64,000 nt of DNA. It comes from Rattus norvegicus (lineage: Eukaryota > Chordata > Mammalia > Rodentia > Muridae). This document shows positions 34,400-47,000 of the stretch, in pieces. Position 1 is the first letter of the stretch; each line of letters starts with the position of its first letter. The notes under the pieces are model-generated. The model searched no databases, was not told the origin of the DNA, and saw only the letters and a list, made by a program, of their open reading frames with translations. Where the stretch lies: positions 17,777,501 to 17,841,500 of the forward strand of contig NC_086034.1 in assembly GCF_036323735.1 (NCBI RefSeq). The letters are read 5' to 3'. Both the position numbers and the translations under genes were made by a program.

Positions 34400-37300
34400 G
34401 TGAGTGTGGCAGTGAGGTGGGCCTGGGGTGTCAGGGTGGAAAGAATTGTGAGGGGCCTGGAACAAGGCCCAGGGAGCTGGACACAGGGCCGTGCTGGGGC
34501 CTAGGAGAGCAGAATGCCATCATTCACAGATGCTCTGTCCTGAGCCTTTCCCACACTGTGTCTTCTGTGAGTCCTTCTCCAGCCTGTCTTCCCTGCAGAT
34601 GTGGGCATGTCACCAGCGAGGTTCCACAGAGTAAAGACCCTGGTGTCCCCAGGTTCTAGTGTGCTGGATGTGAGGCCTCCTGAGGGAGACCAGGCCAGTC
34701 TCCACTACACCATTTTTTTTTTCAGCTCATCTCTGGCTTCCCACTGGTCACAGAAATGAGTTGCAGTCCCTACCCAGGCACACCCAGGGTTGTAACTGGT
34801 CCAGGGGAGCTCTGAGAGCTGATTTCCTAACCCCCCATTCTTCAGCGTCTTCCTCTTATGGCTAGCTTCTCCACTGAGATGTACCAACGAGCCCTGTTGC
34901 TCAATCTTGATATGAACCAGCCACTTGCTTCCCCTTTTGGAAGCCTTCTCAGAACCCACCCTCCACAGCACAACTTGGGCATCGACTTCCACCTGGTTTT
35001 CCCTCTGTGTGATTTGGAGACATTTGCTTTCCTTGTAAGTGGCACAGTGCCAGGTGTACAGAGATTCAGCAGGGCCACACACAGGCTGCCAGAGCCTGGT
35101 GTCTACAGAGGACAGGTGAGAGTGGCCATCCTGATGGAGACTTAGAGGTCACCTCTGCTCCCTTGGGGTCTACCAAGACTACAGTTCCCCAGATGCGTCT
35201 TGCTAACTTTCTCGGGGAGACGTGAACAAGTCTGTCTGTATTTGTCCCAGGTGGGCACCAACATAACACGTCCGTCCGTGTCCAGCTTGGTGAGAACTAT
35301 GGGCTTCTTAGGAGTTTTTTACAGAGAACAGATGACATTATGGGATCATGGGTGACCCAAAATGGCTGTATCTTTTTTTTTTTTTCGGAGCTGGGGACCG
35401 AACCCAGGGCCTTGTGCTTGCTAGGCAAGCACTCTACCACTGAGCTAAATCCCCAACCCCTGGCTGTATCTTTTTAAGGTCCCACCCATCATGGGTGACA
35501 ACCTTATGGAAGCTGCACCACAGAGTCCTGATTTAAAATCCCTTTTTCTTATATGCTGTAGTATATCCCAAGATCACCTTCTGCTGGGGGAAGAGAGTCC
35601 CACTGACCTTCCCTCAGGAGTTCTGACAGCTCTTTCACCATCCCCTCTGACCTGGCTACTACTCTAGTGTGCTGCTATAGTTGCCATGACTACCAGAAGT
35701 TGAAAATGACAGCCCTTTAGGCCTGGAGGGACAAGTGCCATATCAAAATAGGCCATGTAGAGAAATATGAGATATCTTGGGCATCCTGATACAACACTAC
35801 TACCCACTATCCCCCCAATATTACTTTCCTCTTGTGGTGGCCCCTGATGCTGAGACTGCTCCCCAGGATGAGAAAATCCACGTTCCAAAGCCAAGCTACA
35901 CATCCAGTGTTGAGGGACCTTTCTTGGGGAGACATGAACTCTCTTCTATTCCTCTGGGACAAAGAACCCAGGAAAGGGTCAGGAAACAACTTCACTCGAT
36001 CTTTCTTGATTGGCTATGGAGTTTGTTGGGTTTCCATATAAGAGGTGACTCAGGCAGCTGCACCACTAAAAGTCAATCCCAGCATGGGTGATGACTCATG
36101 AAACTGTATATCCCTATAGCTCCCTGCTCAACATGCCGGCAGCTCCACCAAAGAGTGTTCCCCTCCCCCAACCCTGCAATCGTTTAGTATTATACCCCTT
36201 AGGGCATGTGCTACTTAGTCTTCTTAATTTAGTAGGCTTTCTGAGTTTTAAGTTTCACCAGCTTACTGAGTCTTTGTGACCTTCCCTTCTGCAAGAGAGA
36301 GTGTTCCAAGCTGAAGGAAACATGTCCACAGCGTATGGCCTGAGTATCATTGTACAAGACTTTTCCCAGGGAGACACCACACAGGTCTGCTAAGCCCAGA
36401 TGAGGAGACTAGGTGAGACCTAAGTGATCATTTTTACTAATGTTCGCCTTGGGGAATTGGAGACTTTATTGGAGTTACTGAAAGAGAGGTGGATGAGGGT
36501 TATGGAAGCAGGGAGGACCCAAAAGCAGGATGGTGACTCAGGAGCTCCATGAATGACTTGTGAGCAGCTCACAGGTTGGAGAACGTCCTCCAGGTCCCAG
36601 GCTGGCCAGTATCCACCACAGCAGTTGTTTCCTACTTCTGTAACCTGGAGAGGACTTTAGAAGTCTTGTCCTTCTTCACCTTCTCAGACTCCTCTACCTC
36701 AGCTTCCCAGAGGGAATGTTTCAATTTAGAGAAAATTATTGCTCGTCAATTCAACAACAAGTTCATATACCAAACCTGCCTGTGGAGAGTGCCCTGCTGG
36801 TGACACTATTTTGGAGGTTCTGGAAACTTCAGGAGGTGGGGTGTAGTTGGGAGGCATAGGCCATTAGGGACAGATCATTGGGGGTATCTTGTCCTCTGTT
36901 CTTTTTTATCTCTTTTTGCTTCTGTCCATGTGAGGTAAAGAACCCTCTACCATAGGCTCTTGTCACCATGATGTAAAATATCAGGTGGATATGAATGAGC
37001 CTTCGTGGACTAAATGCTCTGAATCTGTGAGCAAAATAAGTCTTTCTTCCTTTCAGTTTCTCTCTCAGGTACTCTGCTCATAAGTTCATAAAAATAACCA
37101 ACAAAGAACTTAATGGGTAATTATGGAGGAAGTCAAAGGTCAAGAATCTGATGAGATAGTGACTATCTATCACTAGTGAGGTAATGTCTGTGCCCATGAG
37201 GTAATTAATGTCTGTGCTCATGAGGTAATGACTATACCATGAGGTAATGACTGTGTCCATGAGGTAATGTCTATATTCATGAGGTAATGACTGTGCCCAT

Positions 37301-38704
37301 GGGGTAATAACTGTGTCTATGAGTTTATGAGGTAATGGTTGTGTTCATGGCATAATGCCTGTGCTCATGTAGTAATGTCTGTGCCCATGAGGTAGTGACT
37401 GTGTTTATGACATAATGGCTGTACTCATGTGGCAATGTCTGTGTCTATGAGGTAATCACTGTATCTATGACACAATGACTTTGCTTATGAGGTAATGATT
37501 GTGCTCATGAGGTAATGACTATATCCATGAGGTAATGTCTGTGCTCATGAGTCGTAGATGGAAAAAAAAAAACAACACTGTGCTGTTAATTGGAGTACAG
37601 GACACTTGCTTTGTGGCATTTTCCTCCAAATTGCAACATTCCTTCCAAATTGAAAAATGTTTGCTCCAGAAAGGGGGGCTCAAAAGTCTTAGGAGGTAAA
37701 CAAAAGGTCACACAATCAGAAAGAATAGAAACTTGGAAGATTCTTGAGGGCCTAAACAGAACTGTACAAAGGGGGTAAACATGTGTTGGGTGGAAATTCT
37801 GACCAGCCAAACTGTGCAAAGAAAGGTATTTGGAATGTGGACTTGTCTGCAAGCTTCAGAGAGATTTTAGGGTGGCACTTGTTCAGGAACGTCAGAGTGG
37901 GGGCATCATCTGTGGTGGGGTGGGCTTTCTGGAGATGCAGCTCCTTTTGAGTCACACCTGTTTCTTGTAAGTAAGCACTATCCCATAGCCCTGTTAGTGA
38001 CCCCAGGAAAACTCATTGGTTGGCTAAATCGGACATTGGTGCAGTGGTTACTCTTGGTCTGTGGTGGGCTCCCTTTCTCTGGTGAGTAGGGGTGTGTGAT
38101 CCCAGGAAAACTCTCATAGTCACCTCCTGAGTAGCACCCTGCACAGAGCTTATGGACATTTTGTTCCTGATTGAAACTTTGTGGGAGGCTGAGTTTAAGG
38201 ATTTATTTTATTTGTTATCTGTGCATGTGTGCCTGAGGAGAGGCCAGAAGAGGGTGCTGCATCTTCTGGAACTGGAATTGCAGGCAGTTGTGATTTGCCT
38301 CATGTGAGTGGGGTGCTGGGATTCAAACTAGGATCTTCTGCAAGAGCAGCAAATGTTCTTAACTACTGAGCAATCTCTCCAGCCTCAAGACTGTGTTTAA
38401 AAAATGGCAAACTTGTTTATTTGATAGAAGAAATGTCAAGGTGGTAGGTTTTTCAGGCTGTTGCATGGTATTGATGTCTGCCTTTTGATATGAGAACTAG
38501 GAACAAAAAAAGCAGGGCAGAATAATACAGAAAGTGTTGTAGTTCCAAAGAAATGGCATGACTGTTCTTGCAGAGGACCTGATTCCTTTCCTAGCATCTA
38601 CATGGGCGGCTCACAACCGCCTATAACTTCAGCTCCAGGATCCAACACCCTTTGCTTGGCTTTCACACACAGACACACACAGACACACACACAGACACAC
38701 ACAG

Positions 38705-38767
<63 letters not shown>

Positions 38768-40992
38768 AGATAATTAGATGAAATGAAATAAAATATAGTG
38801 TTTAGGAGCCGAAGTGAGGATGTGTCTTCTGTCTTAGTACTGAGATGTGTGTGGGTGGGGGTGAAGGTGGAGGGCTGGGAGAGTTAGGGGGGAGCATGGC
38901 TCAGCATTGCGGATGAAGTCCTGAATGGAATGCCTGGGACTCCCTGTGGTGGTCTACCCTACTTGTTCTCTCTGGCAGCTCAGAGAGGCAAACACCGGGT
39001 CCTCTTCTACAGATCCAGAGCTCAGAGGAAGGGCTCCTGTACATCCAGAGCCTGTCGAGAACCTTCAGGGATGTTTGCTGCTGGTGGGTGGGGCCGTGGC
39101 ACCCCGTTATCCGCATATTCCACCCTGCCTTCATCAAGCCCGTGATCTTGGCTCCAGGTAGATACCATGCTGGTTCCAGCTTGCATGCCCTTGACCCTCA
39201 AGTGCAGTCTACCACAGGAAATGTGCCTGCTGTGCTGCATCTAGACTCATCTGACTCCTCTGTGGCCATGAGTCTCCTGTCTGGAGCATGCCCTGTGATG
39301 TCTTTAATCTTTCTGTTGTGTGCTGTTATCTGGATGGACCTGGTTCTCACTTGGGCTCTTACAACAATGGTTCTCTGTGGGGCCATAAACAATTGGGATA
39401 TGTTGGGTTCTGACTGGCTTTAATCTGAGGTGTTAGAAATAGTCTTTTCCTCCTGGTTGTGTTTGGAGTGTCCGAAGGGTGGGACAACATTTTCTCCTCT
39501 AAAACTATATTTTCCCAAACACTATGTTTTATCTTCACTGTGTAGTTCTGCCTAGCCTGGAATATTATGCAGACCAGGCTGGCCTAAAGCTCACAGAAAT
39601 CCACCTGCCTCTCTTTTCAGAGTACTGAGATTCAAGGCGTGTTCCACGCCTGGCCCAGAAATCACATCTGAGACCTGTCCATGGGGTGTGTTTAGCCATC
39701 CGTGTCAGTTGGGTCAGGTCACGGGTGTTTTGGTCATGTCAGTCTATGTGTGTCGTGTCATATGACTGGGTCAGATGTCAGCACATGCTGGGGTAGACAG
39801 GAACACTGAGTCTCTGGAAAGGTCTGCAGAGTGTGATACTGCGCTTGGCAGGGTGAACAGGTTAGACCATGTGGTAGCCACGTGAAGGTGTGCTGCAGTG
39901 TGTACGCCGTGTCAGGCTGAGCCTTCTCTTTCTAGTGCTGATGTCTGTCTGTCCCTCTTGTCTCCCTCTGTCCCTGCCCCCAAACCTACCATGTGGACTT
40001 GGAGGGAGGGGAGTGTGAAGATACTAGGCTGAGGGCCCTTAGCTCTCCCGTGCCCTCCCTGCTGCCATGGCTCCTGATGGTCCTTGTTCAAACCAGCTTC
40101 AGTTGCCCCCAAGGACAGAGTCTTCTACCGTTTCCTGAAGCCGTGGCTGGGTGAGTACCTACAGGTGAGGGGCTGGGAACACCCTCTGGGTGCGGGGAAG
40201 ATGCTGTCCTTGCCTACTGCCTTGCTGCTCCATCAGGGGATGGCCTCCTATTGAGTACTGGTGACAAGTGGAGCCGCCACCGTCACATGCTGACACCTGC
40301 CTTCCATTTCAACATCCTGAAGCCCTATGTGAAGATTTTTAACGACAGCACCAACATCATGCACGTGAGTCCCTGGGATCCAAGTCCCCAGCTGGAGACT
40401 GGGGGTTGAAGGGGCTGTAACAGATCTGGTCTCCAGCCCTCGCTCAGATGGAGGCTGTGATAAAATACCTTGAGAGAGGCAACTTCAGGGAGGAGGGGTT
40501 TAGTTCCTCACAGTTTAAGGCCACAATCCATCCATTTGGGGAGTCACAGTGGCTGAAGCAAAGAGGGATGAATGCAGTTGCTCTGCTTACTTTCTCCTTT
40601 TCCTTCAACCCAGGAGCTCAGCCCAGGGATGAGGCATCCTTTGCAATTAGTTAACCCAACTAAGTTTAGTCCTGGTTTCATGTTTGTTGCCGTGATAAAA
40701 GCAGCTTAGGGGAGGATGGGTTTGTTTGGCTCAAGTCTGTCATTTCAAGGAAGTCAAAGTGGGAACTGAATGTGTCAAGAGCAGAGTGAACAAACACATG
40801 GATCCATGCCCACTCTGCCTAGGGGATGGTGTCACCCACAGTGGGCTGGGCTTTCTTGCATCAATTAACAGTTAAGACAACTCCCCATCTGCATGCCCAC
40901 AGGCCAACCTGATCTAGAAAACTCATGGAAAGACTCTCTTTCCAGGTGACTCTAACTTGGGGCTAGTTCACAGTCAAAACTAGCCATTACAT

Positions 40993-41035
<43 letters not shown>

Positions 41036-44000
41036 TTGGTTCTTTTTTTTTTCGGAGCTGGGGACTGAACCCAGGGCCTTGCGCTTCCTAGGCAAGCGCT
41101 CTACCACTGAGCTAAATCCCCAACCCCTAGCCATTACATTTAGATAACCCTTCACAGGCATGACCAGAGGGTAGCCTAATACAGAGTTGCATGGAAATAT
41201 GTCTCACAGTTATGCCTGGAAGCTTGTCTCCTAGGTAATTCCGTGTTCTGTGAGGTTGGTAATCAGCATTAATCATCACGGATCATTTGTGTGGGTCATC
41301 GCCAATTCTCTCTGACCCTCAGTTTCCACAACTGCAAAATGGGGTTAAAATCTCTTCATTGTGCCTGTCATAATATCATGGACTCAGGTCCCCATACACA
41401 GTAGGCACTCAGAAGGAGTTAGTTTCCCACACGGTCACCCTTAAAGCTGAACATGGTGAAGACTTCATAGAAAATACAGATGAGGAACAAATCATTCTGA
41501 ACTCCTTGGTTGGAAGCAACAAGGGCTGAGGATGCTGACAGAGATATAGGCCAGTGGGTTGGTTTTCTTGTTAATCATGGCATGTGGTCATCAGAGGGGC
41601 AGGAGGAATGCCCCTTGATTCTGGCTCAGAATGTTCACGTTGAGGACTTGGTCAACTCCAGGCTGATTTAGATAGAGCAGCCTCAGGACCCGAGTTGGCT
41701 TCTTATCATATTGGGTGACTTACAACCAACCTCCTGTAACCTCAGCTCTAAGAGATCTGATGCCCTCTTCTGGCCCCCATAAGCACTGCATCCATGTGCA
41801 CATACACAGACACAGATGTTGACACATAAATAAAAAAAAATCTTTAAAAGTTTTTGGTTCCAGAAGGGACTTTTGTCCCTGTGGCTCTTTCCCTCCAGAA
41901 GGCATTTGGGAGTGTTCCCATGACACAAGATTCCACTAGAATGAGAGAAGACAGAAGTCACTAAAGGCTTCTATCTTTCCCTTCTCTTCACATGTATGTG
42001 TGGCATATGTGCATGTGTGTATATATATTCACAAGTATGTGTGTGGAGACCCAAGTTTGTTGGGAATCTTTCTCTCTCTCTTTCTCCCTCTCAGCCTTAT
42101 TCATTGAGGCAGGGTTTCTCAATCAAACCCTGAGCTCACTGATATAGTTAATCTCCCTAGCCACCTTGTGTTGGGGGTCCTGTCTCTTCCTCTTGCACAC
42201 TGGGATTAAAGGCATGAGTGGTCATGCCAGGCTGGGATCTTCTGTGATAGGAAACTCAAGGAAGCCTGGGATTTTTCCAAGGAAGTAACTGTTGTTCTGA
42301 GAAATGACCTAAGTAAGGAACCATAGGATAGTAAAGTATTGGTATCCTAGAAAGGCTTCTCATGACCAGAAGCAGTCACCTCTCACACACCACAAGTTTT
42401 TGTGTCTGTGCGTGTGTATGTGTGTGAGTGCATGGGTGTCCTTCCTCAGTCACCATCCACTGTGCTTTTTTTGATACAGGTTCTCTCATTGCCTGAAGCT
42501 TACCAATTAAACCAAGACAGCTAGCTGTTGAGCCCTAGGGACCTTCCTCTTGTCCCAGTTCTCTGTGGCTAGGATTACAGATCCCGGTCATCATACTACT
42601 TAAAAACAAAACAAACAAACAACAACAAAAACCCCTGTGAGTTCTAGGAATAGAACTCAGATCTTCATGACTGGATGGTCAGTACTTTCCTGACTGAGCT
42701 GTCTCACAAGTAAACCAGGGATATTTTTGAAATAAATGTATAACAGGGAAGATAACACTGACTGAACAACTTGTGTGTCAAGCATGGTCCCACAGGCTAA
42801 TTCTGTAATAGCCACTGTCTGCTTTAACTTTGACAAGCTTGTTCAGTAGAGGGTGTTTCTGCCCAGCAAGAGTGAATCTAAAGGTTTGACATATCAGGGA
42901 GCTTGTTCAAGTCCACCCAGCTAAAGAAGCAATCTAGGGATGGTGGAGCTCTGGTTCTGCGTTGGTTTGGCACACAGCAAATCAGATCAAAGCAGAGGCA
43001 GTTTAAGGGGCTCCTTTCTGGAGACTGGGGTAGGAAAGAAGCTCTGAGCATCGAGACCAAGCTTTGTTCCTGTCTTCTCTGGCCAGGCCAAGTGGCAGCG
43101 CCTGGCCTCCCAGGGCAGTGCCCGTTTGGACATGTTTGAGCACATCAGCCTCATGACCCTGGACAGTCTGCAGAAGTGCGTCTTCAGCTTTGACAGCAAT
43201 TGCCAGGAGTGAGTACCTGTGCTAGCCTGGGAACCTGGCCCATTAAAAACAAGGGAGGGAGGCCTGGACAGACAGAGGAGAAGGGCTGTCCTGGGGGAGG
43301 TGGCTCAGAAATAGCATTAAAGGAGCCTGGAGGAGAGAGAGGGAGTGGTCCTTCCAGGAGGTGCAATTGTTGGACAGTATGGAGACGCTGTCTGCACTCA
43401 ACAGTGAAGTGGTACTTTGCAGACGAGGCTATGGGGGAGGTGGGAGATAGTGGCTCAATATTAAGTACTCTGGAAAACTTCATTACGAGATTTCAAGGAA
43501 AACACTGAAGGTGTTTGTTTGGGTTTGTAATAGGTTTCTCTTACTATAGCAACCTGTCTGAGACAGTCAACATCAAGAGAAGAAAGGTTTGTTAGAACCC
43601 AGGGTCTCATAGGCTTCAGTCAATCATCTGTCTCCTGTGATGAAGTAGTACCTCAAAGTTGGAGCATGGAGAACAGGGGGCTTGAAAGTAGAGATATGGG
43701 GGAGGAGCTCATTAGTCCCCACCTGAGAGCATTTGCTGGTCTTGTGAAGGACCCAGGTTCAGTTCTTAGCACCACCATGGTAGTTCACAACCACCCATAG
43801 CTCCAGTTCCAGTGGATTGATGCCTGCCCTCTCCTGACCATTGTGAGCTTCAGGCAGGCACATCATGCACATGCACACATACTCATACTCATATTCATTG
43901 CATACATATACATATGCATACTCATATTCATTGTGATGGTTTGTATTCGCTTGGTCCAGGGAGTGGCACTATTAGGAGGTGTGGTCCTGCTGGAGTAGGT

Positions 44001-47000
44001 GTGTCACTGTAGGTGTGGGTTATAAGGCACCTTATCCTAGCTGCCTGGAAGTCAGTATTCTGCTAGCAGCCTTCAGATGAAGAGGTAGAGCTCTCAGCTC
44101 TTCCTGCACCATGCCTGCCTGGATGCTGCCATGCTCCTGCCTTGATGATAATGGGCTGAACCTCTGAACCTGTAAGCCAGCCCCAATCAAATATTGTCCT
44201 TATGAGAGTGGCCTTAGTCACGATGTCTGTTCACTGTAGTAAAACCTTTAGTTAAACCTTAAGGAAGACACACATTGAATAAAATAAATAAATCTAAAAA
44301 AAAATTAAAAACCCAACAAATCAGTCATAAACCAAGACACCTTTAGAATCTATTGATGGAGACATCAGGTATGTGGGTTAATGTAAGTGGAGGAGTCTTT
44401 ATTGTGGTTGTTTTCTGATGACACACTTAGCTGTTTACGGCTGGTGGAAACTATGGTTTTGTTAAGTTCCTACATTCCAAAAGCCACAGGATGTTAGGCT
44501 AGACACAGAGATGGGCAAGGAACGATGACTTTTATGGGGGCTAACGACATCCCAAGATAAATTGTAATTAGACTCTGGACCTAACACGTCCCAACTCCAC
44601 AGTTACTGAAATTCTAGTCCTTGAATCAGCCTTGCAGAAGGGTCACAAGGTCAACTGCCATTCCTCCCAGGAACTTCCTTTGCAGGTTCACTGGACTTAC
44701 ACATAAGCACAGGAGAGCAGTTACAGAAGGATGACAATGTGACATGACATGCTCCTGCGGGGAACCCCCAAACAGCTACACTATCACCAAGTCCCACCCC
44801 ATTGTGAATGTTGACATCATGGATGTACTTGGAGTCCCACTTTCTAGACACTCTGGCATCTAGCAAGGTCACTTGCAGCAGGTGGTAGGGGACAGAGAAA
44901 TATCTGAAGTCTCAGGTGGGGACCTCCTGCCCTCCTTTCCTCCATCTACTAGGAGGTACAGATTGGTTTGTTACTATCACCATAGACCTGAGTACCACTG
45001 TATTGCTCTGCTCTGGTTGCCATGGTTACTGGGCAAAGTCCAAGATGGTGTCAAGAGTGAACAAATGCTTTTGGTTTCTCCATTCCCCGTGGGCAGCAGC
45101 TCCTGGCTGCTGAGGTGTTTTCTCAGTGTTCATATATGTTAAAGTGTCACTTCTGCTCTGCTCGCACCCTCCAGGAAGCCTAGTGAATATATCACTGCCA
45201 TCTTAGAACTTAGTGCCTTAGTGGCCAGACGGCACCAGAGTCTGCTTCTGTATGTGGACCTGTTTTATCACCTCACCCGTGATGGGATGCGCTTCCGGAA
45301 GGCCTGCCGCCTAGTGCATGACTTCACGGATGCTGTCATCCGGGAGCGGCGCCGTACCCTCCCTGATCAGGGTGGTGATGATGCCCTTAAAGCCAAGGCC
45401 AAGGCCAAGACTTTGGACTTCATTGACGTGCTACTGCTGAGCAAGGTGGGCTCCTGAAGGGGGCAGACCAGGGGCGGGGGGTACTGAGGCTGGAGTGACA
45501 CTGTGATGTGACAAAACCAAGCACACTCTGCCCTTACTATGTCCTAGACCCTATGTAGGCTCCACTCATGGAACCTGGCCCCAAGCCCTTCACCACTTGG
45601 CAAGCTAAGGTGTCTGGAACTCTGCATTGGTATCTAGATCCTTTGAGCCAACTCAGACCAGGGAGGGACTCTAAGCCCTGTTTTAACATTTGAACTACAA
45701 GTCTAAACCTTTGCACATACCCAGCAAAAAGAGCAGGATGGAGACCCTGAATACCAACCATGCCAATTCTCCTCATGCCCATTTGTCAGGCCCAGACCCT
45801 AGCAATCACCCCAGGTACCTGGACTCACCTAGGCCTGGCTGAGAAGGAAATAAAGTCCAGAGGTCACCTGCCTTTGCTGTTGTTAAGGTTAAAAAGTAGA
45901 AAGGTTCATGCATCTGCTGGAGAGACCCAGTCATGGTGGGTGAGTGGCATTTCCCACCACAGTCAGGGACAGAGTCTTGCCCGTACGAGGGGACAATGAG
46001 AGCTGATTCTCCACTCCTCTGGGGCTGAGGATAGGACTCAGATGGTATAGTGCTCACTTAGCCTCACAAGGCCCTGGGTTCCATCCCAGCACGTTGTAAA
46101 CAGGGCCTGGTGACTCCTGTTGTCATCCCAGCATTCATGGGTTGGTGACAGAGGGTCAGAAGTTCATGGCCATCCTTGGCTACAGAATGAGGTTGATATC
46201 AGTATGGGTTACATGAGACTCTTTCTTTAAAAAAAAAGGGGGCTGGGGATTTAGCTCAGTGGTAGAGCGCTTACCTAGGAAGCGCAAGGCCCTGGGTTCG
46301 GTCCCCAGCTCCGAAAAAAAAGAACCAAAAAAAAAAAAAAAAGAGTTGAGGGAAAGAAAAGAGGTGGATCTTGGGCAGTGGGCATCCATGGAAGGTGTTT
46401 GAGGATAGGAGTGCAGGGGACAGCATGCATCCCTGGCTTTAGCAATGATAATACAGGAACTTCCATAGCTCATGCTCTGGAGAACCTAGGGTTTTACGAG
46501 TTAGAATCATTGTGCAGTACATACATCTTCCTCTGGCACTGTGGACAGTAGCCTCGGTGCCCAGGGGCAGAATAGCTCTCTCTGCAGTAACAGTATCCGG
46601 GATGACGGCAAAGCTTCGGTTAGTGGGCAGCGCAACCCTTTCATCTGTGTAGGTAGTGGTTTTTAAACATGTGCATGCATCACATGTATGTGTAGGAGGG
46701 TCTGTGTTCATGTGTGCATGTTCATACAGAGAACAGAGGTCGGCCCTGGGTGTGTCTTCCTTCATTGTTCTCCATCTTGCTTTTTTAGAAAACGGTTTTA
46801 GATTTATTCATTCTATGTTATGAGTGTCTTGTCTGCATGTATGTAAGTCAGAAGATGGCTTCAGATCTCTTGTTCCTGGAGTTCGAGCCAGTAACTGGGT
46901 GCTGGGAATTGAACCCTGGTCTCCTGCAAGAATAGCACATGAACCACTGGGTCATCTTTCCGGCCCCTCCACCTTGCCTTTTGATTAAATTTTATTTGAT

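Larger units (their letters stand above)
34400..39012. other. Intron after coding exon 1: contents
   Basis: 4.6 kb. It holds an ID (35,371-35,460), a 20-bp minisatellite (about 37,180-37,555), B3 SINEs (38,205-38,385 and 38,555-38,765) and a CA/GA run. The rest (34,400-35,370 and 35,461-37,150) shows no repeat or exon that I can name. Confidence 0.6.
40365..43086. other. Intron after coding exon 4: contents
   Basis: 2.7 kb. It contains an ID with an expanded TTTA-type tail (40,989-41,128) and a B3-like 3' part (41,690-41,850). A stretch at 40,670-40,930 and one at 42,080-42,240 look like old dispersed repeats, but I cannot name them. Confidence 0.6.

Noticed and set aside
37180..37555. Regular repeats that might suggest a CRISPR array
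   Set aside because: The units are contiguous and imperfect, without constant repeats alternating with unique spacers, and the sequence is mammalian. It is a minisatellite.
46238..46342. tRNA-like A and B boxes suggesting tRNA genes
   Set aside because: All such hits are ID, B2, B3 or B4 SINEs with A-rich tails and target duplications, not mature tRNA genes.
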